A stretch of 64,000 bases of DNA from Chloroflexota bacterium (GTDB lineage Bacteria > Chloroflexota > Anaerolineae > DTLA01): the NCBI GenBank assembly GCA_014874485.1, contig JADBJK010000036.1, positions 20,922-84,921 on the forward strand, given 5' to 3'. Of the stretch, positions 1 through 8,897 are shown in pieces. Numbering within the stretch: position 1 is the stretch's first letter; each line of letters starts with the position of its first letter. A program made the position numbers and the translations under genes. The notes beneath the pieces are model-generated. The model did not search any database, had not been told where the DNA came from, and was given only the letters and a program-made list of their open reading frames with translations.

Positions 1-720
1 AAGGTGGGGCGCGGCGCGTTCATGGAGACCGAGGAGCGCGCGCTGGAACTGGCGCAGACCATGGTGCGCATCGGGCGCAGCCTGGGCCGCCGCGTTACCG
101 CCGTCCTGTCGGACATGAACCAGCCCTTAGGCCTTGCCGTGGGCAACGCTGTTGAGGTACGGGAGGCCATAGACACGCTGAACGGGCGCGGCCCCGCCGA
201 CTTCCTACAGCACTGCCTGACCATCGCGGGGCAGATGGTGCTCCTGGCCGGGCGTGCGAAGGACGAGCACGAAGCCCGCGAGTTGCTGCTGCATCAACTC
301 CATTCGGGCGCGGGCCTGGCGAAGTTCAAGGAGATGGTGGCAGCCCAGGGCGGCGACACGGCCTACGTGGACGACCCCGACCGCCTGCCCAAGGCCCGCA
401 TCGTGGAGCCGCTCCCCGCCCCGCAGTCGGGCTACATCGCCGCCATTGACGCCCGCCAGGTGGGGCTTACGGCGGCGCTGCTGGGCGCGGGGCGGCAGAA
501 GAAGGGCGACCCGGTGGACTACGCCGTGGGCATCGTGCTCGCGCACAAGGTTGGGGATTATGTCAAGTCGGGCGAGCCGCTGCTGACCATCCACGCCAAC
601 GCCGCCGACAAACTGCGCCAGGCCCAACTGCGGCTGCGCGAGGCCATTCGGTTCAGCGACGCCCCGCCGCAGCCCTACCCGCTCATCCACCGCATCCTGC
701 GCGACACGGACGTGGCGTGA
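1..720 (+). CDS. pdp: Pyrimidine-nucleoside phosphorylase, C-terminal part (cut by window edge)
   Basis: The frame is open from the first base, so the start lies outside the window; 239 codons remain. The residues match the C-terminal half of the thymidine/pyrimidine-nucleoside phosphorylase family: the conserved stretch TAVLSDMNQPLG followed by the AVEV segment, then the C-terminal swivelling domain ending in YPLIHRIL. The enzyme reversibly splits pyrimidine (deoxy)nucleosides with phosphate in the cytosol, feeding nucleoside salvage. The N-terminal phosphate and base-binding region is not visible, so thymidine versus broad pyrimidine specificity cannot be decided. The next gene is on the opposite strand, so this is the 3' end of its transcription unit. 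Confidence 0.9.
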   Translation, partial: KVGRGAFMETEERALELAQTMVRIGRSLGRRVTAVLSDMNQPLGLAVGNAVEVREAIDTLNGRGPADFLQHCLTIAGQMVLLAGRAKDEHEARELLLHQLHSGAGLAKFKEMVAAQGGDTAYVDDPDRLPKARIVEPLPAPQSGYIAAIDARQVGLTAALLGAGRQKKGDPVDYAVGIVLAHKVGDYVKSGEPLLTIHANAADKLRQAQLRLREAIRFSDAPPQPYPLIHRILRDTDVA

Positions 721-802
721 GGCGCGTTCCCTCCCTGGGGGACACGGTTGGGGACGTTTGGATCAGGAGCAGCGCGAACCGCCACAACAGCGGATGGAGC
801 CG

Positions 803-1258
803 CTACCGCCGCAGCCGCGCGCCGTAGTCCTCCACCATGCGCTCGTACTCGGATGTCATGAGCGGCGACGATAGGAGAAAATCGGCCGTGGCGCGGTTGC
901 AGGCCACCGGGATGTTCGCCAGCACCGCGATGCGCAGCAGCGCCTTGATGTCCGGGTCGTGGGGCTGGGCCTCCAGCGGATCCCAGAAGAAGATGAGCGC
1001 GTCTATCTCGCCCTCCACGATTTTCGCGCCGATCTGCACGTCGCCACCCAGGGGCCCGCTCTTGAAGGCCACCACGTCCAGGCCGGTCTCGCGGGCGATG
1101 AGGTTGCCTGTTGTGCCGGTGGCAAACAGCCGATGCCGCGCGAGGGCCTCGCGGTTGAACCGCACCCAGTCCAGCAAGTCCTGCTTGCGGTTGTCGTGGG
1201 CGATAAGGGCAATGCGCTTCACCGCGCCCATCGGCACGCGTTGGTAGGTCTCGGCCAT
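803..1258 (-). CDS. mgsA: Methylglyoxal synthase
   Basis: This 151-residue protein has the normal length for methylglyoxal synthase, which converts dihydroxyacetone phosphate to methylglyoxal and phosphate in the cytosol as a bypass of lower glycolysis. The phosphate-binding motif GTTG lies at residues 48-51 and the signature [11 protein letters not shown] at 67-77. H21, D22, K25, D73, H100 and D103 match the catalytic positions known from the E. coli enzyme. A GGAGG box lies 8 bases before the ATG. It stands alone, converging with the phosphorylase gene. A short copy of the CCGCAGAG repeat lies just upstream. Confidence 0.95.
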   Translation of the reverse strand: MAETYQRVPMGAVKRIALIAHDNRKQDLLDWVRFNREALARHRLFATGTTGNLIARETGLDVVAFKSGPLGGDVQIGAKIVEGEIDALIFFWDPLEAQPHDPDIKALLRIAVLANIPVACNRATADFLLSSPLMTSEYERMVEDYGARLRR

Positions 1259-1309
1259 CTCACTGCCTCCCGCATGGGGGTGGTTTCGCCCCTGCGCGTC
1301 GGCGTCAGG

Positions 1310-1342
1310 CGCTCACCGCAGAGACGCCGAGCGCGCAGAGGG
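1310..1342. repeat. CCGCAGAG-family repeat, short copy
   Basis: A short piece beginning CTCACCGCAGAGACGC and continuing as GCGCAGAG lies between mgsA and the permease gene. The same unit recurs near 8.55, 25.7-26.1, 28.9, 35.1, 39.4 and 41.1 kb, usually as a two-armed palindrome; here only one arm is present. Confidence 0.7.
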
Positions 1343-1366
1343 TGTTGTTCTGTGCATCGCGCCAAT

Positions 1367-2596
1367 TCATTCCCGGCCCAGCAGCGCACCCCAGAACCGC
1401 TTCACGCTGAACGCCTGGCCCGACAGAAGCGTCTGCGCGCGGAACATCCCTGCCACGGCCCTCACCACCAATACCACCGTTGCCGCCAGCAGCGCGACCG
1501 CCAGGGCAGGCTGCCACGCCGGCACGCCCCCCGCCGCTAGCCGCGTCATCATGGCCACCGGCGCGGTGAACGGGAAGAACCCCATCGCCACCGCCAGCGC
1601 CCCGTCCGGCTCCTGGATGAGGGCGTTGATGAAGAACAGGGGCAGCAGCAGGGGCCAGATGACCGAAATCGTGGCCTGCGATGCCTCGCGCAGATTGGGC
1701 ACGAGCGCGCCCAGCGCCGCCATCAGGCTGGCGTACAGGGCATACCCCAGCACGAAGAAGACGATGGCCCACACGACCAGCGACGGCGACGGCTCGAGCG
1801 ACGCCGGGATGTTCAGCGTCTGCCCGCCCAGGCGCAGCAGCGAGTACCCCGTGAGCACCCACACGACCGTCTGGGTCAGCCCCGCCAGGCCCAGCCCCGC
1901 GATCTTGCCCACCAGCATCTCGCGGGGCGACACCGACGCCATGAGAATCTCCATGACGCGGTTCTGCTTCTCCTTGCTGATGCTGCCGAGCAGCAGGCTC
2001 GCCGACATGATGATCACGAAGTAGAAGATGAGCGTTACCGAGTACGGAATCCAGAAGGCCGCGTCGTTTTCCATGTCGCGCTGGGGAGCGGGCGACAGCG
2101 GCCTTGCGGCAACGTCCATCGGGTTGCGGACGCGGTTCGCCAACTGTGTGTCGCCGCCCAGCAGGTTCACCATCAGCACCCAGCGCAGAATCCACGTCTG
2201 GCCGCCCGACGTAAGGGGCCGGGCGTCGGGGTCAATCAGGTACACCCTGCCCGTCTCCAGATAGTCGGCAGGAATCCGATAGTAGGAGCCGATCTCCCCC
2301 GACGCCAACGCCTGGCGCGCGCTGGCCTCGTCGGGGAAAATCGTCAGCACCCCCGGCGGCGCGTCGGCGGGAATGGTGCGCACGATGCCGGCCTCGTCCA
2401 CCAGCCCCTGGGGCCGGAACGCGAACGGGCCGCCCGTCGTGCTGCCGCCTCCGCCCCCTGCGCTGCGGCCCAGCCAACCCGCCGCCGTGAAGACGAGGAA
2501 CGCCACGAGCGGCAGGCCGAAGGCCATCAACAGGAACGATGGCCGCGAAACGGTCGTGATGAATTCGTTGCGCAGGACAAGGATGGTCTTACGCAT
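1367..2596 (-). CDS. ABC-2 type transporter permease (second of two)
   Basis: This 409-residue membrane protein has the ABC-2/NatB layout. One N-terminal transmembrane helix (about residues 15-40) is followed by a ~130-residue extracytoplasmic domain and then five to six helices from about residue 180 onward, with a conserved SKEKQNRVMEILMASVSPREML segment (given here only as its key part) linking them. It is similar in length and order to the upstream permease, so the two probably form a heterodimer served by one ATPase. Its ATG follows a GGAGG box and overlaps the end of the upstream gene by 8 bp. The cargo is unknown; sodium, drug or peptide export are all known for the family. Confidence 0.85.
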   Translation of the reverse strand: MRKTILVLRNEFITTVSRPSFLLMAFGLPLVAFLVFTAAGWLGRSAGGGGGSTTGGPFAFRPQGLVDEAGIVRTIPADAPPGVLTIFPDEASARQALASGEIGSYYRIPADYLETGRVYLIDPDARPLTSGGQTWILRWVLMVNLLGGDTQLANRVRNPMDVAARPLSPAPQRDMENDAAFWIPYSVTLIFYFVIIMSASLLLGSISKEKQNRVMEILMASVSPREMLVGKIAGLGLAGLTQTVVWVLTGYSLLRLGGQTLNIPASLEPSPSLVVWAIVFFVLGYALYASLMAALGALVPNLREASQATISVIWPLLLPLFFINALIQEPDGALAVAMGFFPFTAPVAMMTRLAAGGVPAWQPALAVALLAATVVLVVRAVAGMFRAQTLLSGQAFSVKRFWGALLGRE

Positions 2597-3815
2597 AGTT
2601 GCCTCCCGCGGCAGGTTTCGTCCGCGCGAACAGTTCGGCCAGCCCCACGCGCTTGCCGTAGCGCAGCATCCCCAGCCGGAACGCCCGCCCCGCCAGCCAC
2701 ACCGCGCCCCACGCGCTCAGCACCAGCAACGCCGCCGCGACCGCCGCCTGCCACGCGGGCACGATGCCAAACGTGGCGCGGATGGCCAGCGAGATGGGCG
2801 AGGTCAGCGGGAACAGGCTCAGCGCCACCGCGACAGGGCCGTTCGGGTTCTGGATGAAGGTCATCATCATCCAGAGAGGAACGACATTGGGGAGGATGAA
2901 CAGACCGGCGATCTGCTGCGCCTCCTGCGGTTCCGCCACCGTCGCACCTAGCGCGGTCATCAGCGCGCTGTACATGACGAACGCCGGAGCGAACACCGCG
3001 AGGATTGTCAGCGCAACGCCCGCATCCACGCGCACGGTCTCCAGGAAGGGCGTCTGGAACAGCCGCTGTGCCACGGCGATGGCCACGCCCGCGAATGCCA
3101 GCCACGCCAGGGCCTGCGTCAGGATGACGCACACCAGGCCGACCACCTTGCCCCCGATGAACTCCCCTGCCGAGGCCGACGTGATGAGCATCTCCATGGT
3201 GCGGTTCTCCTTCTCCTCCGACACCACCTGCACCAGGTAGCCCCCGCTGAAGCCCAGGAGCATCATGAACGCTACGGCTGCAATGACCGGCAGGAGGTCG
3301 CCCAGCGTCGGCTCGGCGGCGAACTCACGCCTGCCGTCCGGCGTCTGCACCACAATGTCGTCGTCGCTCATGGCCGCCACGCGCCGCGCCAATTCGGGCG
3401 GCTGATTCGCCAGCCAATTCATCTGCATGAAGTCCCAGAAGTGGCTCGTGGCATTGCTCTTGGGCGGCTTGAGATAGACCAACTCCACCTTGTTCGTCTG
3501 CACGTAGTCGGCGGGCAGCACGTAGTAGCCCTGAATCTCGCCGGCCTGGAGCGCCTTCTGGGCCTCGGCCTCGCCGGGGAAGGCGCGAATCTCCACCGCT
3601 CCCTCCCCCTCCGGCGGCATGACCGGATTGGCCAGCATCCCCGAATGGTCTACATAGCCCACGGGGCGGTAGTCCCGCTCCATGCGCACGGCCAGGGCCG
3701 TGATGCCCACCATCAGGGCGAGCATCGCGGGCACGCTCAAGAGCGCCCAGATGAACCGCTTGCGCAGGACGTGCCGCTTGTACTCGTGGACGGCGATGAG
3801 TCGCAGTTTGAACAT
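2589..3815 (-). CDS. ABC-2 type transporter permease (first of two)
   Basis: This 408-residue permease is built like its downstream partner: an N-terminal helix near residues 18-40, a soluble outer domain, then a cluster of helices starting near 175. The loop SEEKENRTMEMLITSAS is typical of NatB-like ABC-2 permeases. The chosen ATG overlaps the stop of the ATPase gene as TGATG and has GGGAGG six bases upstream; a GTG one codon earlier would sit too close to that ribosome site. The tight ATPase-permease-permease overlap argues for one translationally coupled exporter. The substrate cannot be read from sequence. Confidence 0.86.
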   Translation of the reverse strand: MFKLRLIAVHEYKRHVLRKRFIWALLSVPAMLALMVGITALAVRMERDYRPVGYVDHSGMLANPVMPPEGEGAVEIRAFPGEAEAQKALQAGEIQGYYVLPADYVQTNKVELVYLKPPKSNATSHFWDFMQMNWLANQPPELARRVAAMSDDDIVVQTPDGRREFAAEPTLGDLLPVIAAVAFMMLLGFSGGYLVQVVSEEKENRTMEMLITSASAGEFIGGKVVGLVCVILTQALAWLAFAGVAIAVAQRLFQTPFLETVRVDAGVALTILAVFAPAFVMYSALMTALGATVAEPQEAQQIAGLFILPNVVPLWMMMTFIQNPNGPVAVALSLFPLTSPISLAIRATFGIVPAWQAAVAAALLVLSAWGAVWLAGRAFRLGMLRYGKRVGLAELFARTKPAAGGNYA

Positions 3816-4711
3816 CACTCGCCTCCCTTGCCCACCACGCGGATGAAGATTTCGTCCAGCGAGGGCACCGCGATCTCAAACTTCTCCAACGCGCACCCCG
3901 CCTGCACCAGGGCCTTGAGCACATCCTGCGGGGTAACGCCGTCGGCCAGGTTCAGCCGCACCTCGCTGTTGTGCCGCGACGCCGACACGACGCCCTCCAG
4001 CGGGGGCAGGTCGCCCACGGCCCGCACCACCACCGCGTGCCCCGAATGCTGACGCCGCACGTCGTCCAGGTTGCCGTATAGCACATCGCGCCCCCTGTTG
4101 ATGAGCAGGATGCGGTCGCACAGTTCCTCCACCTGGTGCATCTGGTGGGTGGACATGATGATGGCCGTGCCCCGGTCGCGCAGTTCCCGCATGAGGTCTT
4201 TCACCATCTGCGTGTTCACCGGATCCAGGGCAGTAAACGGCTCGTCCACGATGAGCAGTTCAGGCTCGTGGATGACGGCGGCGATGATCTGCGCCTTCTG
4301 CTGCATCCCCTTGCTCAATTCCTTGACCTTCTTCGCTCGGTGGGCCGCCAGGTCAAACCGCTCCAGCCACTGCCCCAGGCGACGGTGGGCCTCGGCGGGC
4401 GGCAGCCCCTTCAGCGTCGCCAGGTACGTGAGGCACCGCTCCAGCGTGATGTCCTGGTACAGGCCGCGCTCCTCGGGCATGTAGCCGATGCGGTTCTTCT
4501 TCTCCTCGGTCATGGGGCCGCCGAGCACGGCCACCTCGCCCGCGTCGGGCTTGAAGATGTCCAGCATGATGCGGATGGTCGTGGTCTTGCCCGCGCCGTT
4601 TGGCCCCAGCAGGCCGAAGATCTCGCCGCGCTCCACGTGGAACGAGACATCGGCCACGGCCTGGGTCTTGCCGAAGGCTTTGGATATGTGGGAAACCTCA
4701 ACCGTATGCAC
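3815..4711 (-). CDS. ABC transporter ATP-binding protein
   Basis: This 298-residue ATPase energises the two permeases downstream. Walker A reads GPNGAGKTT, the family signature appears as LSKGMQQK, Walker B is LLIVDEPFTALDP, and the switch histidine is in MSTHQM. The length, with ~80 residues after the nucleotide-binding fold, fits the NatA/CcmA-like subfamily of ABC-2 exporters. Two GTG codons can start it: the upstream one is only one base from the AGGAGG box, whereas the second is seven bases away and is preferred. A TATAGT -10-like box lies about 100 bp upstream at 4811-4816. Confidence 0.93.
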   Translation of the reverse strand: MHTVEVSHISKAFGKTQAVADVSFHVERGEIFGLLGPNGAGKTTTIRIMLDIFKPDAGEVAVLGGPMTEEKKNRIGYMPEERGLYQDITLERCLTYLATLKGLPPAEAHRRLGQWLERFDLAAHRAKKVKELSKGMQQKAQIIAAVIHEPELLIVDEPFTALDPVNTQMVKDLMRELRDRGTAIIMSTHQMHQVEELCDRILLINRGRDVLYGNLDDVRRQHSGHAVVVRAVGDLPPLEGVVSASRHNSEVRLNLADGVTPQDVLKALVQAGCALEKFEIAVPSLDEIFIRVVGKGGE

Positions 4712-4855
4712 GCGCACACCTCCTGCAATTCGGGTTCTGGATTCGGGTTCTCCTGAGACCTGGCACGGCGCCCCGGCAAGGCGTTCTGCGGGGCAGCCTG
4801 CATCCTGATAACTATACTCCAGACGATGGGCCGATGGTTCAAGTCCGGCGACGGC

Positions 4856-6280
4856 TCACAGAAGCCGATACGTCGCCCGTTCGCCCTCGCCCGACACAAC
4901 GGCCTTTCCCTCCTCCACCATGTGCCGTAGACAGTCCGCCACGTAGTCGTAGGGCAGGTCCAGCACGGCGGCAAGGCTCCTAGCCGTGCACGGGCCGGCC
5001 TGGGCCAGAAGTTCACGGACCTTCGCAGCGCAGTCCTCCAGCGACGGGAACATGTCCGGGTAGAGTTTGCGCATGCAGTCGGGGCAGAGGCCGTGGCTGA
5101 AGTCGGCCTCCGAGTGCTCGTGGATGTAGTCCTCCACCTGCCGCCAGTAGCCGAAGTCATCGCGAATCTTCTTGCAGTTGGCGCAGATGGGCAGTAGGCC
5201 GCGCAGCGTCTTCACCTGGCCCAGGGCATCCTGCAGGCTCTGGATGAGCCGCTCGCGCTCCTGTTCGGCCTGCTTGGCCTCGGTGATGTCGCGCAGGATG
5301 GCCAGGCGGCCCTGGGTGCGCCCGCGGCGGTCGGCCAGGGGGATAATCCGCACGTCCAGGTAGCGCGGGCCGGGGAGCGAGACCTCGGCACGGACGGAGC
5401 CGCTTTCCTCGCAGCAGCGCAGGAGTTCGGGCACGTGGGCCAGGGCATGCTGCAGGCCCTCGCCGACGGGGTGCGCGATCAGGCCCAGCATCTGCCGCGC
5501 TGCCGGGTTGGCCTCTAGCAGGCGGTCGCCCACATCCCAAACCAGAATGCCGTCGCTCATGCTCGCCAGAATGGCGCCCCGAGCCGCGGGCACGATGCCG
5601 AGAAACCGGTAGCGGAAAATCGCATACGCGAAGAAGGTGCCGCTGACCGTAAACAGGAATGGCGATATGTCCAGGTTCGGCCACGGGATGGGGAGCATCA
5701 CGCTGGCAATGCTCACGACAAGGGGCACCGAGACGCCGGCAACGATCAGCCCCATCTGCTTTCGGTACAGCGCCGGGGCCTGCCGATAGGTTGTCACCAG
5801 CAAGCCCAGCGCGAACAGGAGGAGCGCATACGAGTAGATGGCGTTGGTCCAGAACCAGGGGCCGCCCTTCAGGATCGCCCCGGCCGTCGGAGTGCGCTGC
5901 CCGCCGAAGAACAGCCCGTGCCACGGGTCCGTCCACAGCAGCGCGAGGGTCAGCACCGGCTCGCCGATGAGCAGCGTCACGACCGGCCGGGTCAGCCAGC
6001 GGCCCCGGTCCGTGAACTGGAGGACGAAGGCGAGAAACGCCGCCGGCACGATGACCACGCCCACATACGTGGCGTCCAGCCAGAAGAATGGCGAAGGCCG
6101 CGGGAAGCCAGACCAATGGATCGCGTAGGTCCCGCTCCAGAAGGCGGTGGCCGTCATGAGGATGATCAGCGGCCAGCCGCCGGGGGCCGCCCGACGTCGC
6201 CACGCGACCGCCGCGACCCAGGCCGAGACGAGGGCGGCGATGAACAACAGCACACTGTACACGGTATTCGTCTGGGACAT
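4856..6280 (-). CDS. Membrane PAS sensor with Cys4 motif and C-terminal winged-helix-like domain
   Basis: This 474-residue protein starts at an ATG with GGGAGG ten bases upstream. Residues 1-225 hold seven hydrophobic helices of the HisKA_7TM type. Residues 236-335 form a PAS domain ending in the usual DITEAKQAE linker, and 333-360 look coiled-coil. Residues 364-402 carry C366, C369, C399 and C402 around a KKIRDDFGYW segment, a motif seen after PAS domains and response-regulator receivers. Residues 412-474 resemble a winged helix. There is no H-box or ATPase domain, so it is not a histidine kinase. It may act as a membrane-tethered regulator or pass its signal to a partner; both are inference. 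Confidence 0.75.
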   Translation of the reverse strand: MSQTNTVYSVLLFIAALVSAWVAAVAWRRRAAPGGWPLIILMTATAFWSGTYAIHWSGFPRPSPFFWLDATYVGVVIVPAAFLAFVLQFTDRGRWLTRPVVTLLIGEPVLTLALLWTDPWHGLFFGGQRTPTAGAILKGGPWFWTNAIYSYALLLFALGLLVTTYRQAPALYRKQMGLIVAGVSVPLVVSIASVMLPIPWPNLDISPFLFTVSGTFFAYAIFRYRFLGIVPAARGAILASMSDGILVWDVGDRLLEANPAARQMLGLIAHPVGEGLQHALAHVPELLRCCEESGSVRAEVSLPGPRYLDVRIIPLADRRGRTQGRLAILRDITEAKQAEQERERLIQSLQDALGQVKTLRGLLPICANCKKIRDDFGYWRQVEDYIHEHSEADFSHGLCPDCMRKLYPDMFPSLEDCAAKVRELLAQAGPCTARSLAAVLDLPYDYVADCLRHMVEEGKAVVSGEGERATYRLL

Positions 6281-6327
6281 GCGCCCTCCCAACCGACGCA
6301 ATCGCGGTCGTGTCCCGCGCCGTGCCC

Positions 6328-6357
6328 ACTATAACACACGCGGGTTCGCGGGGTCAA
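6328..6357 (-). promoter_or_regulatory. Sigma-70-like promoter of the PAS sensor gene
   Basis: On the minus strand TTGACC and TATAGT are separated by 18 bp, and transcription would begin about 40 bases before the chosen ATG. The match is by eye. Confidence 0.6.
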
Positions 6358-6419
6358 AACGGCCACCGCGAGCCGGACATCGCGCCGGCCGGCTCCCAGG
6401 CTACCCGCCTCACACCGTG

Positions 6420-6704
6420 TCAGGGCGCGCTCCGCAGAACGACCGGCAGGTAGATGCCCCACCAGTCCGCCCATCCGCCCCAGAAACCGCCCAGCAGGGT
6501 ATAGGCCCCGCCGGACAGCGCACCCGCGTCGGGCTGACCCACCGTGCCGCCCAGGCTGTACCCGCCGCCGGTGCTGAACGCATGGCCTCCACCGTCCACC
6601 GTGTACCACGAGATTTCATACACGCCATCCGACAGGGCCCGCCCCGCGCCGCTCACCAGCAGCATCGCAACCAGGACAAGCAGGACGACCGTTCGCGCTT
6701 TCAT
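6420..6704 (-). CDS. Small secreted protein with GQPDAG repeat and YLPVVLR tail
   Basis: A 94-residue protein with a signal peptide (cleavage near ALS, about residue 24), then one beta-rich unit with the motif GGTVGQPDAG...GGFWGG, and a C-terminal IYLPVVLRSAP. The unit is common in secreted proteins of Chloroflexota and Planctomycetes, and the hydrophobic-basic tail is a frequent ending in Chloroflexota exported proteins. Function is unknown. It begins 15 bp after the stop of the large GVYG protein, so the two are probably co-transcribed. The ATG is preferred over an upstream GTG because GGGAGG lies seven bases before it. Confidence 0.7.
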   Translation of the reverse strand: MKARTVVLLVLVAMLLVSGAGRALSDGVYEISWYTVDGGGHAFSTGGGYSLGGTVGQPDAGALSGGAYTLLGGFWGGWADWWGIYLPVVLRSAP

Positions 6705-6719
6705 CGCCACGCCTCCCCT

Positions 6720-8411
6720 CTACTCATGAGGCATCCGGTCGTAGTCTACCCCCATTGTGTCCGGAAGGCCATAACTCTCCGGGTGGAGGTACTTGCCGCG
6801 CTCCTCAGGCGATTTGTCCTCCTCCACGGCGATCCGGTGGTCATTGGCCCAGGGGTCCTGGCGGATGCCGGTCACCTGCCAGGAGACCTTGAGGCCGGGC
6901 TGGCCGCCGGCGATCTTGAACCGGTTGTCCTGGATCTCCTCGGCGATGTAAACCGGCGCGTAGCCGCCGATGCAGGTCAGTTGGTAGCGAAAGTCGCGGT
7001 TCAGCGCGCCGAACCAGTCGGGTAACTGCACCACGGCCTCGCCGTTGGCGTCCAGCGTTACCACGCCGTCGTAGATGTTCTTCATGTCCGGGCTTTCCAC
7101 GAAGGAGTGGTTGAGGTACTGGTTCGCCGGGTCGAGCGGGTGGTCAATCTTGAATCCGCCGCCAGCCTTCTCCAGATAACCGACGACTTTGACTTTGCCG
7201 TCAAAGTACCCGGCATAGCCGGCGCCGCTGAAGCCATAGACCGCGCGAGCATTCGCGGCATTGGCTCCGCCTATGATGCCGTAGCCGTCGGATGCGTCGG
7301 AGACGCCCACCACGCCAGTCCGGCCCGCGCCATACACCCCGTAGCCGTCGGGGCTAGCGGTGATGCCAAACACGCCTATGGCGAAGCCGCTAGTGGCGGT
7401 GGCATTGCCGTGCACGCCATGGCCGGCGGGGCTGTCGCTCCGGCCGTACACGCCGTAGTTGAAGCCACTGGTGGAGGTGGCCCGGCCGAAGACACCCGTG
7501 CCCGCCGCGCTGTCGCTCCGGCCATACACGCCGTAGCCCTCGCCGGTGCTGGCGGTGTTGCGACCGAAGACAGCAGCATAATTGGGGGTGGATGACATGC
7601 CCACGACGGCGTTCCGGCCTACAGCGTATACCGCTGTGCCATTGGGGTTTTCAGCGTATACCCCGTAGCCGGCCGTGGCGGTGGCCTCGCCGTATAGGCC
7701 GCGGCCGCTGTCGGTACGGCCGTATACGCCGGTGCCGCTGCCGTTGAAGCCCAACACCCCGTAGCCGGCGGCATGGGCACTCTCCCCGTACACGCCCCAG
7801 CCGCTGCTGCTGTAGCCGGCCACGCCGACGTCGTTGGAGCCGTTGGCCTCACCGTACACGCCGACGTTGTAGTGCGCCCCCTGGGCTTTGGCGTACACGC
7901 CGTACTTCCTGTCCAATGTGCCCGAGACGTAGCGGTTGGCCTCCACGGAACTGTTGGCATCGCTGATGACCGCCCCAGGCCGCAGACCAAGCGCGTAGGG
8001 CGCTGCTGTCAGCGCCTGGCGCGGGGAGAGGGTGGTGTAAGAGCCGCTCCCCGCCGGACACCGCACGGCAACCCCCAACCAGCGAGCATCTCCCTGGAAC
8101 GCGCTCGCACCAAAGTCCACTTGGACCGTGAACAGGCCCCGGCTCACCGCCACACTCGTCTTGGTCTGCGTCGTGCCCACCTGCGTGCCGCCGCTGGCAG
8201 CATTCCACAAACTGAACTGCATGTCGCAGGTCCCGCTCACGGATGCCCCGTCCTTCTTCAGTTGCCCCTGATACGTGAACGCCGTCCCCACCGTACCCTG
8301 AACGCTCACCTCCCCTTGTGGCCCAGGCCCCTGCGTCTGGCCCGGACCCATCATCAGGAGCAACATCAGCACTGCCAATACACCGCCAATGAACGCCCTC
8401 TTGCCCTTCAT
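6720..8411 (-). CDS. Secreted GVYG-repeat protein (large)
   Basis: This 563-residue protein starts after GAGGAGGTG with a signal peptide. Residues of about 45-160 form a domain beginning TFTYQGQLKKDG and ending SPRQALTAAPYALG. The middle contains roughly fifteen imperfect repeats around GVYG, each about 20 residues, which probably fold as a beta-solenoid or fibre. The last ~150 residues are a conserved cap (FKIDHPLDP ... GKYLHPESYG) found on many such proteins in environmental bacteria. It is likely a secreted or surface fibre; its ligand is unknown. It is the first gene of a pair with the small YLPVVLR protein downstream. Confidence 0.78.
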   Translation of the reverse strand: MKGKRAFIGGVLAVLMLLLMMGPGQTQGPGPQGEVSVQGTVGTAFTYQGQLKKDGASVSGTCDMQFSLWNAASGGTQVGTTQTKTSVAVSRGLFTVQVDFGASAFQGDARWLGVAVRCPAGSGSYTTLSPRQALTAAPYALGLRPGAVISDANSSVEANRYVSGTLDRKYGVYAKAQGAHYNVGVYGEANGSNDVGVAGYSSSGWGVYGESAHAAGYGVLGFNGSGTGVYGRTDSGRGLYGEATATAGYGVYAENPNGTAVYAVGRNAVVGMSSTPNYAAVFGRNTASTGEGYGVYGRSDSAAGTGVFGRATSTSGFNYGVYGRSDSPAGHGVHGNATATSGFAIGVFGITASPDGYGVYGAGRTGVVGVSDASDGYGIIGGANAANARAVYGFSGAGYAGYFDGKVKVVGYLEKAGGGFKIDHPLDPANQYLNHSFVESPDMKNIYDGVVTLDANGEAVVQLPDWFGALNRDFRYQLTCIGGYAPVYIAEEIQDNRFKIAGGQPGLKVSWQVTGIRQDPWANDHRIAVEEDKSPEERGKYLHPESYGLPDTMGVDYDRMPHE

Positions 8412-8551
8412 TTGACACCTCCTCAGAGAGTTGTAGGGCAACCCCACAGGGATCGCCCCGGGCGCTGGCCGTCCACGAATCGGAGCACAAATGGCCGCCC
8501 CGCGCCCATGATTCGCGCATTCGTGCAACACCTGTACGGTTGAATCGGACC

Positions 8552-8616
8552 CACCGCAGAGAGCGCAGAGGACGCGGAGGTTCTTACTCTCTGCGCTCTC
8601 TGCGTGCTCTGCGGTT
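8552..8616. repeat. CCGCAGAG-family palindromic repeat
   Basis: CACCGCAGAGAGCGCAGAG and its near-complement CTCTGCGCTCTCTGCG ... CTCTGCGG form a hairpin of about 25 bp with a short loop. It lies in the 210-bp space between the two secreted-protein modules and could act as an intercistronic stem or terminator. Confidence 0.8.
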
Positions 8617-8620
8617 AGAC

Positions 8621-8884
8621 TCAATGGCCTCGCAACATCACCGGCAGGTAGGTGCAGCAGCAGCGGGTGCCGGTCCCGGTGGTGGTAACCGGGCTGGCCA
8701 GGCGGTAGCCCCCGCCGTCGGCGATGCCGCTGGCCTGCCAGTGCGTGGCGACCAGCCGGTAGTGTCCGCCGGAGGCCGTCCCCTTGACGACGTACCCCGG
8801 CGGCCCGGCGGCAGCCACAACGGTCACCAACACCAGGGCCGCGCAGAGCAGCACAGCCGTGGCTAAGACTGTAATCCTTCGCAT
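8621..8884 (-). CDS. Small secreted protein with YLPVMLR tail
   Basis: This 87-residue protein has a signal peptide (hydrophobic residues 5-24, cleavage after AAA), a short Gly-rich stretch with the GGGYRLASP pattern of the GQPDAG-type unit, a CCC triplet, and the C-terminal CTYLPVMLRGH. It is a diverged relative of the 94-residue protein at 6420-6704: same size, same architecture, same tail. An AGGAGG box precedes the ATG, which lies 13 bp after the stop of the upstream GVYG protein gene. Function is unknown; the consistent pairing suggests it works with its larger neighbour. Confidence 0.65.
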   Translation of the reverse strand: MRRITVLATAVLLCAALVLVTVVAAAGPPGYVVKGTASGGHYRLVATHWQASGIADGGGYRLASPVTTTGTGTRCCCTYLPVMLRGH

Positions 8885-8897
8885 GGCGACCTCCTGC

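Noticed and set aside
4826..4852. GGTTCAAGTCC as a tRNA T-loop
   Set aside because: No acceptor, D or anticodon arms can be drawn around it on either strand.
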